Shown here: positions 22,961-35,775 of the stretch, piece after piece
How positions within the stretch are numbered: the first letter of the stretch is position 1
Layout of the letters: each line of letters starts with the position of its first letter
NCBI GenBank assembly: GCA_914767715.1
Contig: OU612065.1
Location: 32,736,001-32,800,000, forward strand
Length of the DNA: 64,000 bases
Reading direction: 5' to 3'
From: Membranipora membranacea
Taxonomy: Eukaryota; Bryozoa; Gymnolaemata; Cheilostomatida; Membraniporidae
Translations under genes and position numbers: made by a program
Notes under the pieces: generated by a model
What the model was told of the DNA's origin: nothing
Databases searched by the model: none
What the model saw: the letters and a program-made list of their open reading frames with translations, nothing else

Positions 22961-24028
22961 CTTGAAACTCTGTTTTGACGTTCGCAATGACGTCCCAATA
23001 TCTCATATAAAATATTAGCTCCCTGTGACGATGCCTATTCTATGGAGGTGTTTTGCAAGAAATTGACAAAAATCGATAGGTACGGTCCTGGGGAAATTGG
23101 CCAATAATTGGGCAGAATTCCTTACTCGCTTAGAAACGCTTGAAACTCTGTTTTGACGTTCGCAATGACGTCCCAATATCTCATATGAAATATTAGCTCC
23201 CTGTGACGATGCGTATTCTATCGTGGTGTTTTGCAAGAAATTGACAAAAATCGATAGGTACGGTCCTGGGGAAATTGGCCAATAATTGGGCAGAATTGCT
23301 TACTCGCTTAGAAACGCTTGAAACTCAGTTTTGACGTTCGTGATGACGTCCATATATCTCTTATAAAATATTAGCTCCCTGTGATGATGCGTATTCTATC
23401 GAGGTGTTTTGCAAGAAATTGACAAAAATCGATAGGTACGGTCCTGGGGAAATTGGCCAATAATTGGGCAGAATTCCTTACTCGCTTAGAAACGCTTGAA
23501 ACTCTGTTTTGACGTTCGCAATGACGTCCCAATATCTCATATAAAATATTAACTCCCTGTGACGATGCGTATTCTATGGAGGTGTTTTGCAAGAAATTGA
23601 CAAAAATCGATAGGTACGGTCCTGGGGAAATTGGCCAATAATTGGGCAGAATTCCTTACTCGCTTAGGAACGCTTGAAACTCTGTTTTGACGTTCGTGAT
23701 GACGTTCCTATATCTCATATAAAATATTAGCTCCCTGTGATGATGCGTATTCTATCGAAGTGTTTTGCAAGAAATTGACAAAAATCGATAGGTACGGTCC
23801 TGGAAAAATCGGCCAATAATTGGGCAGAATTCGTTACTCGCTTAGAAACGCTTGAAACTCTGTTTTGACGTTCGCAATGACGTCCCAATATCTCATATAA
23901 AATATTAACTCCCTGTGACGATGCGTATTCTATGGAGGTGTTTTGCAAGAAATTGACAAAAATCGATAGGTACGGTCCTGGGGAAATTGGCCAATAATTG
24001 GGCAGAATTCCTTACTCGCTTAGAAACA
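22961..24028 (+). repeat. Copy c, 6 monomers (1,068 bp)
   Basis: Follows copy a for six monomers (GATGCCTATTC, CTATCGTGG/GAATTGCTTAC, CTCAGTTTTG, TTAACTCCC/CTTAGGAACG, GGAAAAATCGG, TTAACTCCC). It then joins the CACTTG/GTTCTTGATG series in place of the AAATGGAC monomer. Small private changes include GAATTCGTTACTC near 23829. Confidence 0.86.
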
Positions 24029-25630
24029 CTTGAAACTCTGTTTTGACGTTCTTGATGACGTCCCTATATCACTTATAAAATATTAGCTCCCTGTGATGAT
24101 GCGTATTCTATCGAGGTGTTTTGCAAGAAATTGACAAAAATCGATAGGTACGGTCGTGGGGAAATTGGCCAATAATTGGGCAGAATTACTTACTTGCTTA
24201 GTAACGCTTGAAACTCTGTTTTGACGTTCGCAATGACGTCCCAATATCTCATATAAAATATTAGCTCCCTGTGACGATCCGTAGTCTATGGAGGTGTTTT
24301 GCAAGAAATGGACAAAAATCGATAGGTACGGTCCTGGGGAAATTGACCAATAATTGGGCAGAATTCCTTACTCGCTTAGAAACGCTTGAAACTCTGTTTT
24401 GACGTTCGTGATGACGTCCCTATATCTCATATAAAATATTAGCTCCCTGTGATGATGCGTATTCTATCGAAGTGTTTTGCAAGAAATGGACAAAAATCGA
24501 TAGGTACGGTCCTGGGGAAATTGGCCAATAATTGGGCAGAATTCCTTACTCGCTTAGAAACGCTTGAAACTCTGTTTTGACGTTCGTGATGACGACCCTA
24601 TATCTCATATAAAATATTAGCTCCCTGTGATGATGCGTATTCTATCGAAGTGTTTTGCAAGAAATTGACAAAAATCGATAGGTACGGTCCTGGGGAAATT
24701 GGCCAATAATAGGGCAGAATTCCTTACTCGCTTAGAAACGCTTGAAACTCTGTTTTGACGTTCGCAATGACGTCCCAATATCTCATATGAAATATTAGCT
24801 CCCTGTGACGATGCGTATTCTATCGAGGTGTTTTGCAAGAAATTGACAAAAGTCCATAGGTACTGTCCTAGGGAAATTGGCCAAGAATTGGGCAGAATTC
24901 CTAACTCGCTTAGAAACGCTTGAAACTCTGTTTTGACGTTCGTATTGACGTCCTAATATCTCATATAAAATATTAGCTCCCTGTGATGATGCGTATCCTA
25001 TCGAGGTGTTTTGCAAGAAATTGACAAAAATCGATAGGTACGGTCCTGGGGAAATTGGCCAATAATTGGGCAGAATTCCTTACTCGCTTAGAAACGCTTG
25101 AAACCCTGTTTTGACGTTCGCAATGACGTCCCAATATCTCATATGAAATATTAGCTCTCTGTGACGATGCGTATTCTATCGAGGCGTTTTGCAAGATATT
25201 GACAAAAATCGATAGGTACGGTCCTGGGGAAATTGGCCAATAATTGGGCAGAATTCCTTACTCGCTTAGAAACGCTTGAAACTCTGTTTTGACGTTCGTG
25301 ATGACGTCCCTATATCTCTTATAAAATATTAGCTCCCTGTGATGATGCGTATTCTATCGAGGTGTTTTGCAAGAAATTGACAAAAATCGATAGGTACGGT
25401 CCTGGGGAAATTGGCCAATAATTGGGCAGAATTCCTTACTCGCTTAGAAACGCTTGAAACTCTGTTTTAACGTTCGCAATGACGTCCCAATATCTCATAT
25501 GAAATATTAGCTCCCTGTGACGATGCGTATTCTATGGAGGTGTTTTGCAAGAAATTGACAAAAATCGATAGGTACGGTCCTGGGGAAATTGGCCAATAAT
25601 TGGGCAGAATTCCTTACTCGCTTAGAAACG
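24029..25630 (+). repeat. CACTTG series fragment and first copy of a dispersed segment
   Basis: The stretch 24029-24562 repeats the three-monomer series of 10682-11215 (CACTTG/CTTGATG, GGTCGTGGGG, GATCCGTAGTC, AAATGGAC). From about 24650 the monomers carry AATAGGGCAG, AAAGTCCATAGG with TACTGTCC, CCAAGAATTGG with CCTAACTCGC, GTATCCTATCG, GAAACCCTG, GCTCTCTG, GAGGCGTTTTGC and CTGTTTTAACG. All recur in the same order at 28.92-30.26 kb. Confidence 0.85.
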
Positions 25631-25986
25631 CTTGAAACTCTGTTTTGACGTTCGCAATGACGTCCCAATATCTCATATAAAAGATTAGCTCCCTATGACG
25701 ATGCGTATTCTATGGAGGTGTTTTGCAAGAAATTGACAAAAATCGATAGGTACGGTCCTGGGGAAATTGGCCAATAATTGGGCAGAATTCCTTACTCGCT
25801 TAGAAACGCTTGAAACTCTGTTTTGACGTTCGCAATGACGTCCCAATATCTCATATAAAAGATTAGCTCCCTATGACGATGCGTATTCTATGGAGGTGTT
25901 TTGCAAGAAATTGACAAAAATCGATAGGTACGGTCCTGGGGAAATTGGCCAATAATTGGGCAGAATTCCTTACTCGCTTAGAAACG
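25631..25986 (+). repeat. Two adjacent identical monomers
   Basis: Monomers 25631-25808 and 25809-25986 appear identical over all 178 bp. Both carry ATAAAAGATTAGCTCCCTATGA, the first appearance in the window of this AAGATTAG variant, which is then common out to about 54.7 kb. Adjacent monomers elsewhere usually differ at many positions, so this is a single-monomer tandem duplication or conversion, and a recent one. Confidence 0.85.
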
Positions 25987-28921
25987 CTTGAAACTCTGTT
26001 TTGACGTTCGCAATGACGTCCCAATATCTCATATAAAATATTAGCTCCCTGTGATGACGCGTATTCTATCGAGGTGTTTTGCAAGAAATTGACAAAAATA
26101 GATAGGTACGGTCCTGGGGAAATTGGCCAATAATTGGGCAGAATTCCTTACTCGCTTAGAAACGCTTGAAACTCTGTTTTGACGTTCGTGATGACGTCCC
26201 TATATCTCTTATAAAATATTAGCTCCCTGTGATGATGCGTATTCTATCGAGGTGTTTTGCAAGAAATTGACAAAAATCGATAAGTACGGTCCTGGGGAAA
26301 TTGGCCAATAATTTGGCAAAATTCCTTACTCGCTTAGTAACGCTTGAAACTCTGTTTTGACGTTCGCAATGACCTCCCAATATCTCATATGAAATACTAG
26401 CTCCCTGTGACGATGCGTATTCTATGGAGGTGTTTTGCAAGAAATTGACAAAAATCGATAGGTACGGTCCTGGGGAAATTGGCCAATAATTGGGCAGAAT
26501 TCCTTACTCGCTTAGAAACGCTTGAAACTCTGTTTTGACATTCGCAATGACGTCCCAATATCTCATATAAAATATTAGCTCCCTATGATGATGCGTATTC
26601 TATGGAGGTGTTTTGCAAGAAATTGACAAAAATCGATAGGTACGGTCCTGGGGAAATTGGCCAATAATTGGGCAGAATTCTTCACTCGCTTAGAACCGCT
26701 TGAAACTCTGTTTTGACGTTCGCAATGACGTCCCAATATCTCATATGAAATATTAGCTCCCTGTGATGATGCGTATTCTATGAAGGTGTTTTGCAAGAAA
26801 TTGACAAAAATCGATAGGTACGGTCCTGGGGAAATTGGCCAATAATTGGGCAGAATTCCTTACTCGCTTAGAAACGCTTGAAACTCTGTTTTGACGTTCG
26901 CAATGACGTCCCAACATCTCGTATGAAATATTAGCTCCCTGTGACGATGCGTATTCTATGGAGGTGTTTTGCAAGAAATTGACAAAAATCGATAGGTACG
27001 GTCCTGGGGAAATTGGCCAATAATTGGGCAGAATTCCTTACTCGCTTAGAAACGCTTGAAACTCTGTTTTGACGTTCGCAATGACGTCCCAATATCTCAT
27101 ATGAAATATTAGCTCCCTGTGACGATGCGTATTCTATCGTGGTGTTTTGCAAGAAATTGACAAAAATCGATAGGTACGGTCCTGGGGAAATTGGCCAATA
27201 ATTGGGCAGAATTCCTTACTCGCTTAGAAACGCTTGAAACTCTGTTTTGACGTTCGTGATGACGTCCATATATCTCTTATAAAATATTAGCTCCCTGTGA
27301 TGATGCGTATTCTATCGAGGTGTTTTGCAAGAAATTGACAAAAATCGATACGTACGGTCCTTGGGAAATTGGCCAATAATTGGGCAGAATTCCTTACTCT
27401 CTTAGTAACGCTTGAAACTCTGTTTTGACGTTCGCAGTGACCTCCCAATATCTCATATGAAATATTAGCTCCCTGTGACGATGCGTATTCTATGGAGGTG
27501 TTTTGCAAGAAATTGACAAAAATCGATAGGTACGGTCCTGGGGAAATTGGCCAATAATTGGGCAGAATTCCTTACTCGCTTAGAAACGCTTGAAACTCTG
27601 TTTTGACGTTCGTGATGACGTCCCTATATCTCATATAAAATATTAGCTCCCTGTGATGATGCGTTTTCTATCGAGGTGTTTTGCAAGAAATTGACAAAAA
27701 TCGATAGGTACGGTCCTGGGGAAATTGGCCAATAATTGGGCAAAATTCCTTACTCGCTTAGAAACGCTTGAAACTCTGTTTTGACGTTCGCAATGACGTC
27801 CCAATATCTCATATAAAATATTAGCTCCCTGTGACGATGCGTATTCTATGGAGGTGTTTTGCAAGAAATTGACAAAAATCGATAGGTACGGTCCTAGGGA
27901 AATTGGCCAATAATTGGGCAGAATTCCTTACTCGCTTAGAAACGCTTGAAACTCTGTTTTGACGTTCGCAATGACGTCCCAATATCTCATATGAAATATT
28001 AGTTCCATGTGCCGATGCGTATTCTATGGAGGTGTTTTGCAAGAAATTGACAAAAATCGATAGGTACGGTCCTGGGGAATTTGGCCAATAATTGGGCAGA
28101 ATTCCTTACTCGCTTAGAAACGCTTGAAACTCTGTTTTGACGTTCGAAATGACGTCCCAATATCTCATATAAAATATTAGCTCCCTATGACGATGCGTAT
28201 TCTATGGAGGTGTTTTGCAAGAAATTGACAAAAATCGATAGGTACGGTCCTGGGGAAATTGGCCAATAATTGGGCAGAATTCCTTGCTCGCTTAGAAACG
28301 CTTGAAACTCTGTTTTGACGTTCGTGATGACGTACCTATATCTCTTATAAAATATTAGCTCCCTGTGATGATGCGTATTCTATCGAGGTGTTTTGCAAGA
28401 AATTGACAAAAATCGATAGGTACGGTCCTGGGGAAATTGGCCAATAATTGGGCAGAATTCCTTACTCGCTTAGTAACGCTTGAAACTCTGTTTTGACGTT
28501 CGCAATGACGTCCCAATATCTCATATAAAATATTAGCTCCCTGTGACGATGCCTATTCTATGGAGGTGTTTTGCAAGAAATTGACAAAAATCGATAGGTA
28601 CGGTACTAGGGAAATTGGCCAATAATTGGGCAGAATTCCTTACTCGCTTAGAAACGCTTGAAACTCTGTTTTGACGTTCGCAATGACGTCCCAATATCTC
28701 ATATAAAATATTAGCTCCCTGTGACGATGCGTATTCTATCGAGGTGTTTTGCAAGAAATTGACAAAAATCGATAGGTACGGTCCTGGGGAAATTGGCCAA
28801 TAATTGGGCAGAATTCCTTACTCGCTTAGAAACGCTTGAAACTCTGTTTTGACGTTCGCAATGACGTCCCAATATCTCATATAAAATATTAGCTCCCTGT
28901 GACGATGCGTATTCTATGGAG
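25987..28921 (+). repeat. Satellite monomers, mixed, between dispersed copies
   Basis: About sixteen monomers with few exact local copies. The pair at 26165-26520 and 27233-27588 is related at a six-monomer distance (CTTAGTAACG, GACCTCCC, ATATGAAAT). Private variants include AATACTAGC near 26394, CTTCACTCG near 26680, GTTCCATGTGCCG near 28002 and CGTACCTATATC near 28332. This zone holds the last CTATCGTGG variants I saw (about 27135). Only satellite is present. Confidence 0.88.
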
Positions 28922-30258
28922 GTGTTTTGCAAGAAATTGACAAAAATCGATAGGTACGGTCCTGGGGAAATTGGCCAATAATAGGGCAGAATTCCTTACT
29001 CGCTTAGAAACGCTTGAAACTCTGTTTTGACGTTCGCAATGACGTCCCAATATCTCATATGAAATATTAGCTCCCTGTGACGATGCGTATTCTATCGAGG
29101 TGTTTTGCAAGAAATTGACAAAAGTCCATAGGTACTGTCCTGGGGAAATTGGCCAATAATTGGGCAGAATTCCTTACTCGCTTAGAAACGCTTGAAACTC
29201 TGTTTTGACGTTTGTGATGACGTCCCTATATCTCATATAAAATATTAGCTCCCTGTGATGATGCGTATTCTATCGAGGTGTTTTGCAAGAAATTGACAAA
29301 AATCGATAGGTACGGTCCTGGGGAAATTGGCCAAGAATTGGGCAGAATTCCTAACTCGCTTAGAAACGCTTGAAACTCTGTTTTGACGTTCGTAATGACG
29401 TCCTAATATCTCATATAAAATATTAGCTCCCTGTGATGATGCGTATCCTATCGAGGTGTTTTGCAAGAAATTGACAAAAATCGATAGGTACGGTCCTGGG
29501 GAAATTGGCCAATAATTGGGCAGAATTCCTTACTCGCTTAGAAACGCTTGAAACCCTGTTTTGACGTTCGCAATGACGTCCCAATATCTCATATGAAATA
29601 TTAGCTCTCTGTGACGATGCGTATTCTATCGAGGCGTTTTGCAAGAAATTGACAAAAATCGATAGGTACGGTCCTGGGGAAATTGGCCAATAATTGGGCA
29701 GAAGTCCTTACTCGCTTAGAAACGCTTGAAACTCTGTTTTGACGTTCGTGATGAAGTCCCTATATCTCTTATAAAATATTAGCTCCCTGTGATGATGCGT
29801 ATTCTATCGAGGTGTTTTGCAAGAAATTGACAAAAATCGATAGGTACGGTCCTGGGGAAATTGGCCAATAATTGGGCAGAATTCCTTACTCGCTTAGAAA
29901 CGCTTGAAACTCTGTTTTGACGTTCGCAATGACGTCCCAATATCTCATATAAAATATTAGCTCCCTGTGACGATGCGTATACTATGGAGGTGTTTTGCAA
30001 GAAATTGACAAAAATCGATAGGTACGGTCCTGGGGAAATTGGCCAATAATTGGGCAGAATTCCTTACTCGCTTAGAAACGCTTGAAACTCTGTTTTAACG
30101 TTCGCAATGACGTCCCAATATCTCATATGAAATATTAGCTCCCTGTGACGATGCGTATTCTATGGAGGTGTTTTGCAAGAAATTGACAAAAATCGATAGG
30201 TACGGTCCTGGGGAAATTGGCCAATAATTGGGCAGAATTCCTTACTCGCTTAGAAACG
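28922..30258 (+). repeat. Second copy of the 24.65-25.63 kb segment, two monomers longer
   Basis: Repeats the tags of the first copy at three successive offsets: +4,272 (24 monomers) for AATAGGGCAG and AAAGTCCATAGG, +4,450 (25) for CCAAGAATTGG through CTCTTATAA, and +4,628 (26) for the CTGTTTTAACG monomer. The second copy thus has two extra single monomers, or the first lost two, each change being exactly 178 bp. Confidence 0.85.
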
Positions 30259-30792
30259 CTTGAAACTCTGTTTTGACGTTCGCAATGACGTCCCAATATC
30301 TTATATGAAATATTAGCTCCCTGTGACGATGCCTATTCTATGGAGGTGTTTTGCAAGAAATTGACAAAAATCGATAGGTACGGTCCTGGGGAAATTGGCC
30401 AATAATTGGGCAGAATTCCTTACTCGCTTAGAAACGCTTGAAACCCTGTTTTGACGTTCGCAATGACGTCCCAATATCTCATATGAAATATTAGCTCTCT
30501 GTGACGATGCGTATTCTATCGAGGCGTTTTGCAAGAAGTTGACAAAAATCGATAGGTACGGTCCTGGGGAAATTGGCCAATAATTGGGCAGAATTCCTTA
30601 CTCGCTTAGAAACGCTTGAAACTCTGTTTTGACGTTCGCAATGACGTCCCAATATCTCATATAAAATATTAGCTCCCTGTGACGATGCGTATTCTATGGA
30701 GGTGTTTTGCAAGAAATTGACAAAAATCGATAGGTACGGTCCTGGGCAAATTGGCCAATAATTGGGCAGAATCCCTTACTCGCTTAGAAACG
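30259..30792 (+). repeat. Three satellite monomers before the B' zone
   Basis: Monomers at 30259 (ATCTTATATG, GATGCCTATTC), 30437 (GAAACCCTG, GCTCTCTG, GAGGCG, matching 29547 at five monomers) and 30615 (GGGCAAATTGG, GAATCCCTTAC). The last carries the tags that accompany B' monomers from here on, marking a change of subfamily composition. Confidence 0.9.
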
Positions 30793-33106
30793 CTTGAAAC
30801 TCTGTTTTGACGTTCGTGATGACGTCCCTTTATCTCATAAAAAATATTAGCTCCCTGTGATGATGCGTATTCTATCGGGGTGTTTTGCAAGAAATTGACA
30901 AAAATCGATAGGTACGGTCCCGGGGAAATTGGCCAATAATTGGGCAGAATTCCTTACTCGCTTAGAAACGCTTCAAACTCTGTTTTGACGTTCGCAATGA
31001 CGTCCCAATATCTCATATGAAATATTAGATCCCTGTGACGATGCGTATTCTATGGAGGTGTTTTGCAAGAAATTGACAAAAATCGATAGGTACGGTCCTT
31101 GGGAAATTGGCCAATAATTGGGCAGAATTCCTTACTCGCTTAGAGACGCTTGAAACTCTGTTTTGACGTTCGTGATGACGTCCCTATATCTCATATAAAA
31201 TATTAGCTCCCTGTGACGATGCGTATTCTATGGAGGTGTTTTGCAAGAAATTGACAAATATCGATAGGTACGGTCCTGGGGAAATTGGCCAATAATTGGG
31301 CAGAATTCCTTACTCGCTTAGAAACGCTTGAAACTCTGTTTTGAAGTTCGTGATGACGTCCCTTTATCTCATAAAAAATATTAGCTCCCTGTGATGATGC
31401 GTATTCTAGCGGGGTGTTTTGCAAGAAATTGACAAAAATCGATAGGTACGGTCCTAAGGAAATTGGCCAATAATTGGGCAGAATTCCTTACTCGCTTAGA
31501 AACGCTTGAAACTCTGTTTTGACGTTTGTGATGACGTCCCTATATCTCATATGAAATATTAACTCCCTGTGATGATGCGTATTCTATCGAGGTGTTTTGC
31601 AAGAAATTGACAAAAATCGATAGGTACGGTCCTGGGGAAATTGGCCAATAATTGGGCAGAATTCCTTACTCGCTTAGAAAGGCTTGAAACTCTGTTTTGA
31701 CGTTCGCAATGACGTCCCAATATCTCATATGAAATATTAGCTCCCTGTGACGATGCGTATTCTATGGAGGTGTTTTGCAAGAAATTGACAAAAATCGATA
31801 GGTACGGTCCTTGGGAAATTGGCCAATAGTTGGGCAGAATTCCTTACTCGCTTAGAAACGCTTGGAACTCTGTTTTGACGTTCGCAATGACGTCCCAATA
31901 TCTCATATAAAAGATTAGCTCCCTATGACGATGCGTATTCTATGGAGGTGTTTTGCAAGAAATTGACAAAAATCGATAGGTACGGTCCTGGGGAAATTGG
32001 CCAATAATTGGGCAGAAGTCCTTACTCGCTTAGAAACGCTTGAAACTCTGTCTTGACGTTCGCAATGACGTCCCAATATCTCATATGAAATATTATCTCC
32101 CTGTGACGATGCGTATTTTATGGAGGTGTTTTGCAAGAAATTGAAAAAAATCGATAGGTACGGTCCCGGGGAAATTGGCCAATAATTGGGCAGAATTCCT
32201 TACTCGCTTAGAAACGCTTCAAACTGTGTTTTGACGTTCGAAATGACGTCCCAATATCTCATATGAAATATTAGATCCCTGTGACGATGCGTATTCTATG
32301 GAGGTGTTTTGCAAGAAATTGACAAAAATCGATAGGTACGGTCCTGGGGAAATTGGCCAATAATTTGGCAGAATTCCTTACTCGCTTAGAAACGCTTGAA
32401 ACTCTGTTTTGACGTTCGTGATGACGTCCCTATATCTCATATAAAATATTAGCTCCCTGTGACGATGCGTATTCTATGGAGGTGTTTTGCAAGAAATTGA
32501 CAAAAATCGATAGTTACGGTCCTGGGGAAATTGGCCAATAATTGGGCAGAATTCCTTACTCGCTTAGAAACGCTTGAAACTCTGTTTTGACGTTCGCAAT
32601 GACGTCCCAATATCTCATATGAAATATTAACTCCCTGTGACGATGCGTATTCTATGGAGGTGTTTTGCAAGAAATTTACAAAAATCGATATGTACGGTCC
32701 TGGGGAAATTGGCCAATAATTGGGCAGAATTTCTTACTCGCTTAGAAACGCTTGAAACTCTGTTTTGACGTTCGCAATGACGTCCCAATATCTCATATAA
32801 AATATTAGCTCCCTGTGATGATGCGTATTCTATCGGGGTGTTTTGCAAGAAATTGACAAAAATCGATAGGTACGGTCCCGGGGAAATTGGCCAATAATTG
32901 GGCAGAATTCCTTACTCGCTTAGAAACGCTTCAAACTCTGTTTTGACGTTCGCAATGACGTCCCAATATCTCATATGAAATATTAGATCCCTGTGACGAT
33001 GCGTATTCTATGGAGGTGTTTTGCAAGAAATTGACAAAAATCGATAGGTACGGTCCTTGGGAAATTGGCCAATAATTGGGCAGAATTCCTTACTCGCTTA
33101 GAGACG
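30793..33106 (+). repeat. 13-monomer higher-order unit, copy 1 (2,314 bp)
   Basis: Ordered tags: B' monomer (30793), GGTCCCGGGG, CTTCAAACTC with TAGATCCC, GGTCCTTGGG with AGAGACG, ACAAATATCG, TTGAAGTTCG B' with CTAGCGGGG, GGTCCTAAGG, GAAAGGCTTG, CAATAGTTGG, CTTGGAACTC with AAGATTAG, CTGTCTTGACG with TTATCTCCC, TTGAAAAAAATCG, CTTCAAACTGTG, GATAGTTACGG, ATTTACAAAAATCGATATG and GAATTTCTTAC. The first eleven monomers match 33107-35064. The last two (32751, 32929) repeat the B'/TAGATCCC pair, giving a local 356-bp duplication. Confidence 0.88.
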
Positions 33107-35064
33107 CTTGAAACTCTGTTTTGACGTTCGTGATGACGTCCCTTTATCTCATAAAAAATATTAGCTCCCTGTGATGATGCGTATTCTATCGGGGTGTTTT
33201 GCAAGAAATTGACAAAAATCGATAGGTACGGTCCCGGGGAAATTGGCCAATAATTGGGCAGAATTCCTTACTCGCTTAGAAACGCTTCAAACTCTGTTTT
33301 GACGTTCGCAATGACGTCCCAATATCTCATATGAAATATTAGATCCCTGTGACGATGCGTATTCTATGGAGGTGTTTTGCAAGAAATTGACAAAAATCGA
33401 TAGGTACGGTCCTTGGGAAATTGGCCAATAATTGGGCAGAATTCCTTACTCGCTTAGAGACGCTTGAAACTCTGTTTTGACGTTCGTGATGACGTCCCTA
33501 TATCTCATATAAAATATTAGCTCCCTGTGACGATGCGTATTCTATGGAGGTGTTTTGCAAGAAATTGACAAATATCGATAGGTACGGTCCTGGGGAAATT
33601 GGCCAATAATTGGGCAGAATTCCTTACTCGCTTAGAAACGCTTGAAACTCTGTTTTGAAGTTCGTGATGACGTCCCTTTATCTCATAAAAAATATTAGCT
33701 CCCTGTGATGATGCGTATTCTAGCGGGGTGTTTTGCAAGAAATTGACAAAAATCGATAGGTACGGTCCTAAGGAAATTGGCCAATAATTGGGCAGAATTC
33801 CTTACTCGCTTAGAAACGCTTGAAACTCTGTTTTGACGTTTGTGATGACGTCCCTATATCTCATATGAAATATTAACTCCCTGTGATGATGCGTATTCTA
33901 TCGAGGTGTTTTGCAAGAAATTGACAAAAATCGATAGGTACGGTCCTGGGGAAATTGGCCAATAATTGGGCAGAATTCCTTACTCGCTTAGAAAGGCTTG
34001 AAACTCTGTTTTGACGTTCGCAATGACGTCCCAATATCTCATATGAAATATTAGCTCCCTGTGACGATGCGTATTCTATGGAGGTGTTTTGCAAGAAATT
34101 GACAAAAATCGATAGGTACGGTCCTTGGGAAATTGGCCAATAGTTGGGCAGAATTCCTTACTCGCTTAGAAACGCTTGGAACTCTGTTTTGACGTTCGCA
34201 ATGACGTCCCAATATCTCATATAAAAGATTAGCTCCCTATGACGATGCGTATTCTATGGAGGTGTTTTGCAAGAAATTGACAAAAATCGATAGGTACGGT
34301 CCTGGGGAAATTGGCCAATAATTGGGCAGAATTCCTTACTCGCTTAGAAACGCTTGAAACTCTGTCTTGACGTTCGCAATGACGTCCCAATATCTCATAT
34401 GAAATATTATCTCCCTGTGACGATGCGTATTTTATGGAGGTGTTTTGCAAGAAATTGAAAAAAATCGATAGGTACGGTCCCGGGGAAATTGGCCAATAAT
34501 TGGGCAGAATTCCTTACTCGCTTAGAAACGCTTCAAACTGTGTTTTGACGTTCGAAATGACGTCCCAATATCTCATATGAAATATTAGATCCCTGTGACG
34601 ATGCGTATTCTATGGAGGTGTTTTGCAAGAAATTGACAAAAATCGATAGGTACGGTCCTGGGGAAATTGGCCAATAATTTGGCAGAATTCCTTACTCGCT
34701 TAGAAACGCTTGAAACTCTGTTTTGACGTTCGTGATGACGTCCCTATATCTCATATAAAATATTAGCTCCCTGTGACGATGCGTATTCTATGGAGGTGTT
34801 TTGCAAGAAATTGACAAAAATCGATAGTTACGGTCCTGGGGAAATTGGCCAATAATTGGGCAGAATTCCTTACTCGCTTAGAAACGCTTGAAACTCTGTT
34901 TTGACGTTCGCAATGACGTCCCAATATCTCATATGAAATATTAACTCCCTGTGACGATGCGTATTCTATGGAGGTGTTTTGCAAGAAATTTACAAAAATC
35001 GATATGTACGGTCCTGGGGAAATTGGCCAATAATTGGGCAGAATTTCTTACTCGCTTAGAAACG
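33107..35064 (+). repeat. 13-monomer unit, copy 2 (11 monomers present)
   Basis: Near-identical to 30793-32750. I noticed single differences such as GCAGAATTCC near 34330 for GCAGAAGTCC near 32016. Homology ends in the monomer starting at 35065, which stays type A (GACGATGCG, CTATGG) where copy 1 turns into B'. The last two monomers also form the start of the 6-mer block that follows. Confidence 0.88.
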
Positions 35065-35775
35065 CTTGAAACTCTGTTTTGACGTTCGCAATGACGTCCC
35101 AATATCTCATATGAAATATTAGCTCCCTGTGACGATGCGTATTCTATGGAGGTGTTTTGCAAGAAATTGACAAAAATCGATAGGTACGGTCCTGGGCAAA
35201 TTGGCCAATAATTGGGCAGAATCCCTTACTCGCTTAGAAACGCTTGAAACTCTGTTTTGACGTTCGTGATGACGTCCCTTTATCTCATAAAAAATATTAG
35301 CTCCCTGTGATGATGCGTATTCTATCGGGGTGTTTTGCAAGAAATTGACAAAAATCGATAGGTACGGTCCCGGGGAAATTGGCCAATAATTGGGCAGAAT
35401 TCCTTACCGCTTAGAAACGCTTCAAACTCTGTTTTGACGTTCGCAATGACGTCCCAATATCTCATATGAAATATTAGATCCCTGTGACGATGCGCATTCT
35501 ATGGAGGTGTTTTGCAAGAAATTGACAAAAATCGATAGGTACGGTCCTGGGGAAATTGGCCAATAATTGGGCAGAATTCCTTACTCGCTTAGAGACGCTT
35601 GAAACTCTGTTTTGACGTTCGTGATGACGTCCCTATATCTCATATAAAATATTAGCTCCCTGTGATGATGCGTATTCTATCGAAGTGTTTTGCAAGAAAT
35701 TGACAAAAATCGATAGGTACGGTCCTGAGGAAATTGGCCAATAATTGGGCAGAATTCCTTACTCGCTTAGAAACG
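34709..35775 (+). repeat. 6-monomer higher-order unit, copy 1 (1,067 bp, one -1 indel)
   Basis: Tags: GATAGTTACGG, TTAACTCCC with ATTTACAAAAATCGATATG, GGGCAAATTGG with GAATCCC, B' with CTATCGGGG and GGTCCCGGGG, CCTTACCGCTTAG (-1), TAGATCCC with GCGCATTC, AGAGACG and a type B with CTATCGAAG. Copied at +1,067. Overlaps the end of the 13-mer copy 2 by two monomers. Confidence 0.88.
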
